A DNA stretch of 64,000 nucleotides. Source: Secundilactobacillus similis DSM 23365 = JCM 2765. Lineage in GTDB: Bacteria > Bacillota > Bacilli > Lactobacillales > Lactobacillaceae. Position 1 is the stretch's first letter; every line of letters starts with the position of its first letter. The notes beneath the pieces were generated by a model. It saw only the letters and a list, made by a program, of their open reading frames with translations, had not been told where the DNA came from and searched no databases. The stretch is taken from contig NZ_BBAD01000005.1 in assembly GCF_001311075.1 (NCBI RefSeq), positions 1 through 64,000 on the forward strand, in the 5' to 3' direction. Shown here piece by piece: positions 29,697 to 39,435 of the stretch. Made by a program: the position numbers and the translations under genes.

Positions 29697-31046
29697 TTAA
29701 TCAAAATGCCGCCACTTCTTGTCCATCAAGAAGCGGGCCACAAACAGGCCGAGTGGCAGGAACATGATCATTAGGCTGGCACGGGTCAGCCAGAGAGCCC
29801 CCGTGCCGATGTTGTTGAGGCCAATGGCGTAGATACCGCGGTAGATGTACAGTCCGGGCACCATGATGACGATGGATGGGACCGTTAGTGAGATTCGCGG
29901 ATAGCCATTGTAGCGGTTAATCGCTGAGGCGAGGAGTCCAGCGACCAAGGCACCACAAAAGGCTGCGGCAGCTGGTGGTAGGGACGTGAGTTGTGTCAGT
30001 TCAAGGCGGAGCGTGTTGGCAATGGCGCCAATCACGCCGGCGGTAATCGCCATTTTCTGTGAGCTGTTAAACATCATCGAGAAACCGTAGACCCCCGCAA
30101 AACTGGCCGGCAAACGTAGTAATAATAGCGTGAGTGAACTTAAGCCAAGTGGGGCAAAGTCTTCGGGTCGAAAATGCACGCCGAGGGCCACTAACCAGCC
30201 GACTAGCGTTGCCACAATGGTGATCATCAAGGCGTAAGTCAGCCGCTCTAAACCGGAGCGCATATCGAGTTTAGAAATATCCAGGAAACTTGTAATGAAC
30301 GGAAAGCCGGGAATCACAAACAGCATGGCGCCAATGTAGCCGGCCTCGTGGTGACCGGGTACGTGGAACCCAATTTGCAGAAGTTTAAAGGCCAAAAAGT
30401 AGCCCAGTCCAGCAACGGCAACCCCAACGGCCAAGCCTGCGATGGTGGTGACGCGGTGTTTACCAATTGCGCCACGGGTCCAGTTACCCAACCCGGCGCC
30501 AACGAAGGTGCACAGCATTTCAATCCAACCGCCGCCAAGCAGAAAAATAAAGCCGGCACAGGCAAGGGCGGCAGCTAAACCGCGGATAGCTGGGCTGTAG
30601 TGACCGGGACGATTTTGAATTTCATCTAATTTTTGATGAATCTGGCGAACAGTCAGGTCAGCATAATCGGTGTGGAAACGTTTAACGAACTGTTCCAACG
30701 TGTATAATTTATCGGTGTTCACGCCGGTGTTGGGCAGTGCGAGCACCTGCGAGTAACTGTGACCGGCATCGAAACAGGTGTAGTTGATGCTGGTTAAGCC
30801 AATGTCAGCGGAGCAGGTCAGGTTGAGTTCCCGGGCAACGGTGTTCATGGCATCGCGAACGCGCCAGGCCCCAGTACCACACGACAGCATTTGAATGCCG
30901 ATACGGCCAACGATTGACGCCCGCGCCTTAACGTGAGCGGCCTTAACGTGTTGGTCCTCATCTTGCGCAAATGACTTCCAGGGAATCGTCATGTGGTGGT
31001 GCTGTGAAACGGTGTAAGTAAATTTTGATGGTTTTTGGTTATCCAT
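29697..31046 (-). CDS. ThrE-family threonine/serine exporter (fused ThrE domains)
   Basis: A 449-aa inner-membrane protein. The N-terminal soluble part (IQMLSCGTGAWRVRDAMNTVARELNL) is the DUF1212/ThrE amidase-like domain. About ten helices follow (AIRGLAAALACAGFIFLLGGG ... YIGAMLFVIPGFPFITSFLDISKLDMRSGLERLTYAL), and the ThrE_2 domain is fused at the C-terminus (PPAAAAFCGALVAGLLAS...VPSIVIMVPGLYIYRGIYAI). The family exports threonine and serine. GGAGG precedes ATG 31046. Upstream partner of the pentapeptide gene. Confidence 0.9.
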   Translation of the reverse strand: MDNQKPSKFTYTVSQHHHMTIPWKSFAQDEDQHVKAAHVKARASIVGRIGIQMLSCGTGAWRVRDAMNTVARELNLTCSADIGLTSINYTCFDAGHSYSQVLALPNTGVNTDKLYTLEQFVKRFHTDYADLTVRQIHQKLDEIQNRPGHYSPAIRGLAAALACAGFIFLLGGGWIEMLCTFVGAGLGNWTRGAIGKHRVTTIAGLAVGVAVAGLGYFLAFKLLQIGFHVPGHHEAGYIGAMLFVIPGFPFITSFLDISKLDMRSGLERLTYALMITIVATLVGWLVALGVHFRPEDFAPLGLSSLTLLLLRLPASFAGVYGFSMMFNSSQKMAITAGVIGAIANTLRLELTQLTSLPPAAAAFCGALVAGLLASAINRYNGYPRISLTVPSIVIMVPGLYIYRGIYAIGLNNIGTGALWLTRASLMIMFLPLGLFVARFLMDKKWRHFD

Positions 31047-31117
31047 GTGGCCTCCAATAATAAACGTGTCGTAACTACCAACAGTGTACTACGGAAGCGC
31101 CGATGTGGGCAATGGAC

Positions 31118-31163
31118 TAAAAAAGCACGGTGACCACTTAGCTATGTGATCACCGTGCGTTTG
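31118..31163 (-). terminator. rho-independent terminator of the lipid kinase gene
   Basis: CGCACGGTGATCACAT / AAGTGGTCACCGTGC stem on the minus strand, followed by a T run. Confidence 0.85.
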
Positions 31164-31175
31164 ATTGATACGGAA

Positions 31176-32093
31176 TTAACTGACTGGCAATAAAAAAGTC
31201 TGGTTAATCTGTTTGATTGTTGCGTTTACGGGCGCCATCGCTTCTTCACCATCAATTTGAATGTGTTGTGGTGAGTTCACGAGGAGGTGGAACGTGTCGT
31301 GATCAGCAGTGTGGATATTGTGGTTCAGGGAGCGTCCCGCATAAATGGAGCCGATGACTGGAATCAATTTACGCCAAGTCGTTTTTTCAACCATGACGAG
31401 GTGGATGCCAGCCTGCGCATTTTGACGGTCAGACAACAACTGGACGCCACCACCGAAGTAGGGGTGGTTGGTGAAGACGCATAAGTAAGCGTGGTCTAGT
31501 TGGTGATCTTTGCGGGCCTGCCAAGTCAGCTGGAATGGTTGCTGGTGACGGATGGCCTTTAACAGATTAGCGGCGTATGACATATTGCCAAGCTTCAGCT
31601 TATTTAGGAGTCCTTTGATTTTAGAATGGTTGGTTTGGTACACGATATTGGCATCAATGCCGATACCCAGATTATTGATAAACACAATTTCACCTAATTT
31701 AGGGTCACTGACAAGGCCAATTGCGGTGGCAGTTGCCTGAGCCGTTAGCAGTTGATTAAGTGCGATTAATGGCTTTTGTGAAATACCGTGTGCCCGCGCA
31801 AAGTCGTTGCCAGTCCCAGTTGGAATGTAGCCGACTGGCAGTTCAAGGTGCGCTTGGTGTAAGCCGTTCACAACTTCGTGGAGGGTGCCATCACCGCCGA
31901 ACACGACCACGATGGTATCGGCAGCGTCAGTCAATTGACTGGCGAGTTCTTGCGCATGACCCGGATACTGGGTGTGTTGCGTATGTAAGGTAAGACAGTT
32001 GGGCTGGAGCTGTTCGATCAATTGATCTTGGAGCCGTGCCGTTTTCCCGTTCCCCGCAACGGGATTAATGATCAGTTCGACGTTATTAAGCAA
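31176..32093 (-). CDS. diacylglycerol/lipid kinase (YegS/DagK family)
   Basis: About 305 aa. ELIINPVAGNGKT is the first nucleotide-binding segment, VVFGGDGTLHEVVNGL the GGDGT catalytic motif, and PTGTGNDFARAHGI the third. The C-terminal domain ends in HIQIDGEEAM. These enzymes phosphorylate diacylglycerol or related lipids; in Firmicutes DagK recycles diacylglycerol from lipoteichoic acid synthesis. Start set at TTG 32093 (LLNNVELII), nine bases after AAGGGGG. An ATG 21 codons upstream would add an unconserved N-terminus. Confidence 0.9.
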   Translation of the reverse strand: MLNNVELIINPVAGNGKTARLQDQLIEQLQPNCLTLHTQHTQYPGHAQELASQLTDAADTIVVVFGGDGTLHEVVNGLHQAHLELPVGYIPTGTGNDFARAHGISQKPLIALNQLLTAQATATAIGLVSDPKLGEIVFINNLGIGIDANIVYQTNHSKIKGLLNKLKLGNMSYAANLLKAIRHQQPFQLTWQARKDHQLDHAYLCVFTNHPYFGGGVQLLSDRQNAQAGIHLVMVEKTTWRKLIPVIGSIYAGRSLNHNIHTADHDTFHLLVNSPQHIQIDGEEAMAPVNATIKQINQTFLLPVS

Positions 32094-32330
32094 GTGAATA
32101 TTCCCCCTTATAGAATAGTAATATTCTACTGAAAATTTGGGCGAACTGCAATGCATAACTTAGCCAGATTTGGTCATTTTGTAAAAAATGTTGATGGGGT
32201 GAACGGTTTCGACTAAGATTCGGAGCTAACGAAAATCGATAAATGTCGTTAATTTCATTTCGAAATCATTTGTGCTAAGCTACCACTAACGACTAGTAAG
32301 CACGAAGAACGAACGAAAGGATCTTGATGG

Positions 32331-32915
32331 ATGAGTAAAACGAAGGAGTCAATTATCGCGGCAACCAAGCAGTTAGTGATCACCTTGCCATTTGATAAGA
32401 TCACCGTGACGACGATCATGGCGGAAGCGGGAATCAGACGGCAGTCATTTTACGACCATTTCCGGGATAAATACGATGTGTTGGCTGATATTTACCAAAC
32501 GGAAGTCAACGACGCGGTGCGTTACTGCGGCAACTACCGGCTTTGGCCACAGACTTTACTGGCGATGATGACCTACTTTAATGAGAATCGAACCTTCTAC
32601 CAACACGTGTTACAGTTGGATGAACAGAATGCGCCCGAAGAAGTCATCGGTGAGCACATCAAGAAGATGGTCGGCGAAATCTTCACGAGCTTAGGCGAGT
32701 ACGAAAAAATCAGTCTCAACACGGACTACTGCGACTTCTTACGCGAAGTGCTGGGCGAGACGCTGTTTACCTCATTGAAGAAGTGGCTGTATCAAGATCC
32801 TGAAGTGTCGTTTAAACAGGAATATGAGTTTTTGAAGTTCTACCTCGAAGATGGCATTAATGGCTTCTTGCTGCGGAGCAAACGAATCGATCGTTATCGT
32901 TATATGAGCGCTTGA
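32331..32915 (+). CDS. TetR-family regulator (DhaS-like)
   Basis: A 194-aa protein. HTH KESIIAATKQLVITLPFDKITVTTIMAEAGIRRQSFYDHFRDKYDVLADIY is the DhaS/TetR_C_8 subfamily form; the C-terminal half carries LEDGINGFLLRSK. In some lactic acid bacteria this subfamily controls dihydroxyacetone kinase genes, but no dha gene is nearby. AAGGA lies before ATG 32331. Element A begins ten bases after its stop. Confidence 0.9.
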   Translation: MSKTKESIIAATKQLVITLPFDKITVTTIMAEAGIRRQSFYDHFRDKYDVLADIYQTEVNDAVRYCGNYRLWPQTLLAMMTYFNENRTFYQHVLQLDEQNAPEEVIGEHIKKMVGEIFTSLGEYEKISLNTDYCDFLREVLGETLFTSLKKWLYQDPEVSFKQEYEFLKFYLEDGINGFLLRSKRIDRYRYMSA

Positions 32916-32924
32916 CGGTTACGC

Positions 32925-33783
32925 TTGTGTCCAGCGTAAGCATTCTGCTGTTCAGTTTGTGAAGTGCGGTGATTTGCTTGAACTGCCGATTCCGGTCAGC
33001 GACTAGGTTCCTGCTGTGGGGCCGGTCTGAGCCGAAGGGCGGTCTCAGACCTCGAAGTAAGCCTCGCCAAAACCCACGCGAGTCTTAACTTCGTCCCCGA
33101 TGATTGGCGGTTGTCGAAAGAGCACCAACAACCACCAATCATCGCGACACAGCATCCACCTATCGCTGACCGAAATCTCATATTGCGCAATTTGGCACTA
33201 TTGCAGACCATCTCAAGTGCTTAACTGCACGGCTTGCGACAGTATTGCAACGACTGACGTTGAGTCGACAAACGGCAGGATAATCATCAGTCAACGTGAT
33301 TACAACGGATGTCTGAATGTCGACGTAGCTACATTAAACCTACACAAACGTGATGCACGACCGTCAGATTTAGTATCACGCACTCGTTGATTCATTGCGG
33401 TTACTGAACATTGACCACAATCGTTTCTTACAGTTGTTGAGTTACCATCTAGCGTTGCTTATTACGCGGTTTCGTCAGCTTCAGAATGTGACAGTCAGAG
33501 ATTCTGATTGCCAACAGCGCACCATGCAGCGGGAGGCGGAGGCGCGCGAGGCTCAGCAGTGTCGGTATGACTTAAGCAGTCGTAGTCCGTGGGGTTCGGG
33601 CTGCGAGTGCTTTAGTCATACGCGGGTCCGGAGAGATCCGGCATGGCGGTTCTCAGCCATTCCTAGCTCGTAGGCCCGCCACTGCGTTCCAGCCTCGCAT
33701 AGCGCCGGAGCCTCCCGCGGCATCTTCCCACTATAGAAAACCAGAATCACTTCACAAACTAAACATGCTTACGCTGGACACAA
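32925..33783 (+). repeat. large non-coding element A (859 bp) with terminal inverted repeats
   Basis: Ends are TTGTGTCCAGCGTAAGCAT and its exact reverse complement. A second inverted pair, AGTTTGTGAAGTG / CACTTCACAAACT-like, lies just inside. The left ~270 bp and right ~270 bp are nearly identical to element B in opposite orientation; the ~300-bp middle is diverged. Stems such as GATGATTGG/CCAATCATC differ from B in a paired way. Small frames inside are not conserved in B, so I regard it as non-coding. No transposase. Confidence 0.8.
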
Positions 33784-33792
33784 GCGTAAGCA

Positions 33793-33830
33793 CAAAAAAA
33801 GACAGACCACAGCGGGTCTGTCTTTTTTAT
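33793..33830. terminator. bidirectional rho-independent terminator
   Basis: AAAAAAAGACAGACC / GGGTCTGTCTTTTTT stem between element A and the amidohydrolase gene. Confidence 0.9.
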
Positions 33831-33835
33831 ACCAG

Positions 33836-34968
33836 TTACTTCGTCAATCGAATCGCATCAATCAACATCTTAGCACCGTCAAACATGGCACTCCGGTCAA
33901 AGGTCATGCCGGGAACGTGCAAGCCAGGTTTGAGGTCGCAACCAAGGCCAAGCATCGTGGTTTCCTTGGCGATGCCGTCGTAGGCGTAGAAGTGAAAGTC
34001 ATCGCCACCTTGGGATGGCTTGGCTTCAACGAGGCCGTCTTCACCAAGGACGTTAACGATGGCTTGGCGCATGTTAGCCATGGCAGGTTCACTTGGAATC
34101 GAAGCTGGTGAGAGGTCGTTACCGTCAAGGATCACTTTGATGTCGTCAGTTTCGACGCTCTTCATGATGGCGAAGGCCTGTTCTTGCATCTCGTTCATTA
34201 AATCGTTGTTCCGCGCACGGAGGTCAACGGCGAAGGTGGCACGATCTGGCACGATGTTGGAAGATTCACCCGCTTGGAACATCGTGGTGATGCAGGAGTA
34301 GGGGGTGTCCGTGTCCAGTTTGATTTGTTTGAATTTTTCATTAATGGTGCTAAAGGCATCGATGACGTTGGCGCCTAACCATGGGCGGCCAGCGTGGGCC
34401 GTTTTACCAGTGATGGTGACCCAGTAGGTCCGGGTGGCGGCAGCCATGATGATTGGGGCAGCGTGTTTACCAGCGATATCGTTGGCGGCCGCAACGTGCA
34501 CGCCGTATAGGCAGTCAAGTTGTGGTAGTTGCCCACTCTTGATGACCCGTTCAGCGCCAGTGACCGTTTCTTCGGCGGGTTGGAAGATGACTTTCAACGT
34601 GCCAGGTAGTTGGTCAGGATTTTCCGAGAAGTATTTGGCAACGGCTAAAATCATCGTCATGTGAGAATCGTGGCCACAGGAGTGGAAGACGCCGGTTTTG
34701 CTTGGTAGACTTGTTTTAAGGCATCGATGTCAGTCCGAAGACCAATCAGTGGTTTGCGGCCGTCGCCAATGGTGGCGAGGAGGCCGGTGAAGCCATCGAA
34801 GCGTTCGTAGCTGATGCCCATTTCGTCTAAACGGCTAGCCAGGTAATTAGTGGTGTTGACTTCTTGGAACGCAATTTCGCCACGGTCATGCAGGTAATTG
34901 AAGTCCGTCATCATTTGAAGTTCGTCTAGGGTTACTGGGGTTAAGGTTTCGTTAGTAGTTGTCATCAT
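33836..34968 (-). pseudogene. M20-family amidohydrolase (HipO/AbgB type), frameshifted
   Basis: Metal-dependent aminoacylase or N-acyl-amino-acid hydrolase of about 377 aa. HSCGHDSHM (metal Cys/His), QPAEE (catalytic and metal Glu) and GVHVAA are present, plus the lid domain (KTAHAGRPWLGANVIDAF). The frame breaks at about 34690, inside the metal site: QAKTGVFHSCGHD needs one more A in the GCAAAACC run. GGAGGAAA precedes ATG 34968. It follows the OppA-like gene by 23 bases under the same T-box, suggesting release of amino acids from imported peptides or conjugates. Confidence 0.9.
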
Positions 34969-34991
34969 TCAATTTCCTCCTATTGTTGTGG

Positions 34992-36618
34992 TTACTTGTT
35001 GGTTCGATAAGCGTCCTTGAGTGAAATCCCTTGGGCAGCGGCGTAGTTGACACCCTTTAGAGATGGCGTGTTCAACCGGGCGATTTGACCCTGGTTCACT
35101 GGTAGGATGGCTTGGTCGTTCATCAAGATTTGACTAGCTTGCTTAAAGTCGTTGTAACGGGCTTGTGCGTTGTTAGAATCAGTCGTGTTAGCTTTCTTGT
35201 AGACGGCATCGTAAGCACTACTGCTGTAGTTACCAGCGTTGTTGACGTTGTCAGTGGTTGAAAGTTGGAAGAACTCGTCAAGGTCAGGATATGAGGCGAT
35301 CCAGTTCGTAAAGCGAGATCGTAGCCTTTCTTTTGTTGCATGGTAGTGATGGCTTGGACCTTTGGTTGAACGTTGATGTTGATCTTCAAGCCCTTGAGGT
35401 ATTTTTGAGCTGAGGATTGGATAAATTCAGCGGATTGTTTGAAGGCGTCCACGTCGTAGCAGACCAAGTTCAAGGTCATCTTAGACATGCCGAGTTCCTT
35501 CATCCCCTTAGCCCAGTACTTCTTAGCTAAGGTTGGGTTATAGTCAACGGATTGTTTTACACTGGCGTCCTTGGCGAAATCCTTCCCATTTGATGTTCTT
35601 AGACATTGCTTCTGGCGCGATACCATAAGGCGCCTTAGCACCATTCTTCAACACGTTCTTGGTTAAACTCTTACGATTGATCGTCAGTGAGATGGCCTTA
35701 CGGATGTTGGCATTGCGAAGGGCTTTTGTCCGGTAGTTGTAGGCGATGTAATCTGTTTCACCACTTGGGTAACTGAGGTAGCCTTATTGTTAGCTTCTTG
35801 AGCGGCTTGTTGACCCGCCAAGACGATGTTGTCTAACTTACCAGATTGGTAAAGTGACAAAGCAGTTTCGGGTGACTTAGTGACTAAGAACGTTACCTTA
35901 TTAAGTTTAACGTTCTTCTTATCCCAGTACTTTGGTTCTTAGTAAGATCCCAACGAGACGAACTCGTGGTCCACTTTTTAACAACGAACGGACCGCTATA
36001 AACCGTTTTGTCTGAAGTTGTGCCGTAAGCCTTGCCATACTTGTTGACCACTTTTTGATCTTGTGGCAGGAAGGGAACGGAAGCACAGAGATATTTGAAA
36101 TAAGGCGTTGCTTGAGCCAGTGTGACTTGAACGGTGGTTTTGTTTAAGGCTTTGATGCCAAGTTTCGATGGGGCTAACTTGCCGTTTTCAATGGCTTGGG
36201 CATTCTTAATAGGTAAGAACCGGTAAGCATCGGCTGCCTTGGTTTCAGGGGTTACCGCCCGGCGCCATGCGAAGACAAAGTCGTTAGCGGTGAGGGCATC
36301 GCCGTTGCTCCACTTGAGGTTCTTGCGAAGTTTGAAGGTGTAAACCGTCCCGTTTTGAGTTGGTTTAACGATGCTAGTTGCTAAGCCCGGTTCCACCGTG
36401 GTGCTGTTCTTCATCCGGTAGAGGCCTTCTTGGGTGTTGTTGACGGTTTCTAGCGCGCCAACGTCGGTGATCATGGTTGAGTCAAATGACGAAATGTCGG
36501 CCTGTTCCATAATGGTTGCGGTTTGTTTCGTACCTGAGGTGGACTTGCCACATCCTGAAAGTAGAACCCCGGTTGCTAAAACTGAAATGGTTAATAAAGC
36601 AGTGAATGATTTGCGCAT
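34992..36618 (-). pseudogene. OppA-like peptide-binding lipoprotein, four frameshifts
   Basis: Solute-binding protein family 5. The signal peptide with lipobox LSGCG puts it on the membrane surface. LEPGLA-type start and the family motif LRKNLKWSNGDALTANDFVFAWRRAVTPE follow. Frame breaks occur at about 35945 (KNPKYWDKKN), 35785 (LSYPSGETDY), 35595 (NIKW-GKDFAKD) and 35312 (LAL-TNWIASYPDL); each is mended by one added base. Repaired protein about 543 aa, ending AYRTNK at 34992. GGAGG precedes ATG 36618. No permease or ATPase genes adjoin, so it may serve a shared Opp transporter. T-box controlled. Confidence 0.9.
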
Positions 36619-36746
36619 ATGTGTTGCCTCCTAGTAGTTGTCGTGTCGATGATCGTTATGGGGTGACGCCTAGTGCAGACTATGATGCGCATGATGCCGG
36701 CCACCAGCGCAAGTGTTATTAAGTTGTTGGGTAAGACTCGGTTCAT
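36591..36746 (-). CDS. possible 51-aa leader peptide upstream of the OppA-like gene
   Basis: Starts at ATG 36746, eight bases after AAAGGA: MNRVLPNNLITLALVAGIM, then RR-HPITIIDTTTTRRQHI. It lies between the T-box terminator and the OppA-like gene and overlaps that gene's start by 28 bases; its TTTTRRQH codons contain the AGGAGG used by that gene. This would allow translational coupling. No homology recognised. Could be a chance frame. Confidence 0.35.
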   Translation of the reverse strand: MNRVLPNNLITLALVAGIMRIIVCTRRHPITIIDTTTTRRQHICANHSLLY

Positions 36747-36775
36747 CAAAATCATCCTTTCAAAGCTATAAATAT

Positions 36776-37040
36776 TAAAAAGCCCCCTCAATGTCAGTTG
36801 ACATCGAGAGGGCGATTATTCATCACGGTTCCACCTCTGATTTGTAACCACCTCGCGATGGCTACCTCAGTAAGTTCGTTAAAACTTGGACCGGTAACGG
36901 GGTCAAACGGGTGCACTTACTCACTTAGCGCTTCAGTACACCAGCTCTTAGTTGTGGTTCGGTCTCACGTGTATTCTTTCAGCCAAACGAATACTCTCTT
37001 AAATGAAGACCTACTTAGACTAGTCACGGCGTTTTCTAAT
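36776..37040 (-). promoter_or_regulatory. T-box riboswitch leader of the OppA/M20 operon
   Basis: On the minus strand: Stem I with AGTA, AGAGAG and GGCTGAAAG landmarks, then the T-box AGGTGGAACCGTG (36824-36836) and a terminator CCCTCTCGATGTCA / TGACATTGAGGGGGC with a T run. Uncharged tRNA would stabilise the antiterminator. The specifier loop reads GAACCACAAC (36951-36960); by analogy the codon may be CAC (His), which is a guess. Confidence 0.88.
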
Positions 37041-37048
37041 TGCTATTT

Positions 37049-37077
37049 AATTTAAACTAATCTTAATTTAAAGTCAA
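37049..37077 (-). promoter_or_regulatory. promoter of the T-box leader
   Basis: Minus strand TTGACT (-35, 37072-37077), 17-base spacer, TAAATT (-10, 37049-37054), just upstream of Stem I. Confidence 0.65.
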
Positions 37078-37232
37078 GGATAGTTTAAGATTTTGGTTAA
37101 AATTCAAAGTTAATGATGTGTGGGAAGGCTGTTGAATCAACGCTAATCGCTAACTTAATCAAATTTAAGATTTATTTTTCAATGGCGTTAAAAGCGCGTA
37201 AACTTAACAGTATGATGAGAAGGCGGTGTTGA

Positions 37233-37886
37233 ATGATGACGAAACAATTATTTTTTGATTTTGACGGCACGGTGGCCGATTCTGAACGGGGCACCGTTCG
37301 GGCGGTAAAATACTGTGTTGAACAGATGAAATTGAAACCGCTTACGGAAACTGATTATCGATCGTTTATTGGACCAACCATCTATGATAGTTTGGCGCAC
37401 TTTTATCCGGAGTTGACGCAGGCTGACATTAACCACGGCGCAGACCTGTTTCATGACTATTATCGAGAGGTGTCACTGTTTGATTTGACCATCTATCCCC
37501 GATTTTTAGAGACGATGACAACCCTTAAGGAGGCGGGCTTTCAGCTTAACCTGGCTTCCGCTAAGATTCAGGCCCAGTTGGATCGGTTGGTTGCTCACTT
37601 TGCGTTAGATCAGTATTTTACCGGTGTTTATGGTGCGATTCCTGACGCCATGAAGAAACCGGCAATTTTAGCGGTCGGTATCGCCGACACTGGCGTTGAT
37701 CCTAAGGAAGCGTTGATGGTTGGTGACCGAGAGATGGACGTTGAAGGCGGTCATGCGAATCACGTACCGGTGATTGGGGTGACGTATGGTTTTGGGAGTC
37801 GTGAAGAGCTTGTCGCGCACCGGGCGGATGTGATTGTGGATCGACCAACAGAAATCATTGAAGCCGTTCAAAAATTGATTGATTAG
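37233..37886 (+). CDS. HAD-superfamily hydrolase (phosphoglycolate phosphatase/PpaX-like)
   Basis: A 217-aa subclass I HAD phosphatase: motif I FFDFDGTVADSERG with the nucleophile and acid Asp, motif II LNLASAKIQ, Lys in MKKPAILAVG, motif IV MVGDREMDVEGG, plus the C-terminal GVTYGFGSREEL typical of the PGP/PpaX group. Helical cap after motif I. Probable substrates are small phosphate esters. ATG 37233 or 37236 follows GAAGGCGG. Stands alone. Confidence 0.92.
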   Translation: MMTKQLFFDFDGTVADSERGTVRAVKYCVEQMKLKPLTETDYRSFIGPTIYDSLAHFYPELTQADINHGADLFHDYYREVSLFDLTIYPRFLETMTTLKEAGFQLNLASAKIQAQLDRLVAHFALDQYFTGVYGAIPDAMKKPAILAVGIADTGVDPKEALMVGDREMDVEGGHANHVPVIGVTYGFGSREELVAHRADVIVDRPTEIIEAVQKLID

Positions 37887-37973
37887 CTATTTTAATCGAG
37901 TTCTTAAAAAAGTAACGCAAAATTGAATATTGGTGGTATACTTATTCAAAACAAACCAAAAGAGGTCACGCTT

Positions 37974-38747
37974 ATGTTTAAAAATGCAATTGTTCGGACA
38001 CCGGGTCAATCCGTTATTGACGGCATTGACGATTATGCTGATTTAGGAACCCCAGATTACACTAAGGCACTTGCGGAACACCAAGCTTACGTGAAAGCGT
38101 TGGAAAGCTTAGGTGTTAAGGTGACGGTCTTAGATGCCCTGGAAGCTTACCCAGATTCTTGCTTCGTTGAGGATCCAGCGGTGGTGGTAACTGGTAAATT
38201 TGCAGTGATCACCAACCCAGCTAAGCAGTCACGGAATGGCGAACGTGAAGCCATTAAATCCGCCATTCAAGCGAACTATTTAGCAGAACAAATCTTTGAG
38301 ATCACTGCACCAGCGACCCTTGAAGGTGGCGACGTGATGCAGGTTGAAGATACGTTCTACATTGGTCTGTCAGCCCGGACGAACCAAGCCGGCATTGACC
38401 AATTTACGGCGATTGCCAAACAGTTTGACATGGCAGTTGTTGCGGTACCGGTTAAGCAGGTGCTGCATTTGAAGACCGGTGTGACTTACATGGGCAACAA
38501 CCAAATGTTAGTTTCAGGTGAATACATTGACCACCCAGCATTCGCAGCTTTCAAGCAACTGAAGGTACCAGCGGGTGAAGACTACGCAGTTAATTGCATC
38601 CAAAATGGCGACAAAGTATTAATGCCAGCAGGTTTCCCAGGTGTTAAAGCCTTATTAACGGGTGCCGGCTTGTCAGTGGTTGAGGCTGAAATGTCGGAGT
38701 TTGAGAAGATTGACGGCGGGTTGACTTGTTTGTCGTTGAGATTTTAG
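37974..38747 (+). CDS. dimethylarginine dimethylaminohydrolase-family protein (amidinotransferase fold)
   Basis: A 257-aa beta/alpha-propeller hydrolase. Visible are YPDSCFVEDPAVV (substrate-binding Asp/Glu), TLEGGDVMQV, catalytic His in VLHLKTGVTYMG, and the nucleophile Cys near the end in DGGLTCLSLRF. DDAH splits methylated arginine to citrulline and amine; relatives act on other guanidines. The start is ATG 37974 behind AGAGG; an upstream open stretch to 37923 is unconserved. Hairpin repeat copy 3 begins four bases after its stop. Confidence 0.9.
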   Translation: MFKNAIVRTPGQSVIDGIDDYADLGTPDYTKALAEHQAYVKALESLGVKVTVLDALEAYPDSCFVEDPAVVVTGKFAVITNPAKQSRNGEREAIKSAIQANYLAEQIFEITAPATLEGGDVMQVEDTFYIGLSARTNQAGIDQFTAIAKQFDMAVVAVPVKQVLHLKTGVTYMGNNQMLVSGEYIDHPAFAAFKQLKVPAGEDYAVNCIQNGDKVLMPAGFPGVKALLTGAGLSVVEAEMSEFEKIDGGLTCLSLRF

Positions 38748-38750
38748 AGA

Positions 38751-38995
38751 GCGCAAAAAAAGCGTTTAGAGCATGAAATATAAGGGCGGCCCCAGTAAAA
38801 CTACCGGTTTTTGGTTGTTTTACTGGGGCCGCTCTTATATGCAACGCTCTGCCTTTTTTTGCGCATTTCGGCGTGGTAGCCTAAAAGAAGCAACGTTGGC
38901 AAGCTGCACAATATAACCGATTATTTGGAAAAGTAAAGCTGACACAGAGCCGAAACAAACGTAATAGCGAAGCACGTCGCCAGCCTCGCATCATT
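38751..38995 (+). repeat. nested-hairpin repeat, copy 3, with conserved tail
   Basis: Stems: A GCGCAAAAAAA 38751-38761 / TTTTTTTGCGC 38854-38864; B AGAGC / GCTCT 38846-38850; ATATAAG 38778-38784 / CTTATAT 38834-38840; C GGCCCCAGTAAAAC 38788-38801 / its complement 38817-38830. Tail TTTCGGCGTGGTAGCC, then GCCGAAACAAACGT and CACGTCGCCA, shared with copy 2. From 38996 to about 39430 I see only AT-rich DNA. Confidence 0.85.
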
Positions 38996-39435
38996 ACATT
39001 AAAGCGGGGCCAACACGCTATCTTTACATCACTTAGTATCAAAGACCTGCAATCAGTCAAGCTAAAACAACTACGATGAATGTACAAATAAATCACAAAC
39101 CGCCACCAATTTAGCAGAATTTTTACCAAATGAGTGGGCTTGAGGGCTGATTTAAATTAAACAAACGACTAGACGACAAGAGCGATTTAACCGAATAATC
39201 AAGTTAAGGTTCGAAAAAAAACTAAAATATACATTATTTAACCAAATTAATGCATAAAATAAATTGACCACCCACCTGAACCGCCAACTATAATTTCGAA
39301 TACGTAAAAATCAAGCACCTAATACTGCTTACAATTGAGTACCGATTGCTGGAACCAACCAATCACTTAATTTGCCACTCAAAAAAGTTAACCCGCTTTC
39401 ATTTGACCACTTTAACTAAAAAGTAGTATTTTCAT

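Noticed and set aside
33100-33673. Small frames inside element A (RLLNIDHNRFLQLL region) as a degenerate protein gene
   Set aside because: The matching stretch in element B has shifts and stops at different places, so no frame is conserved.
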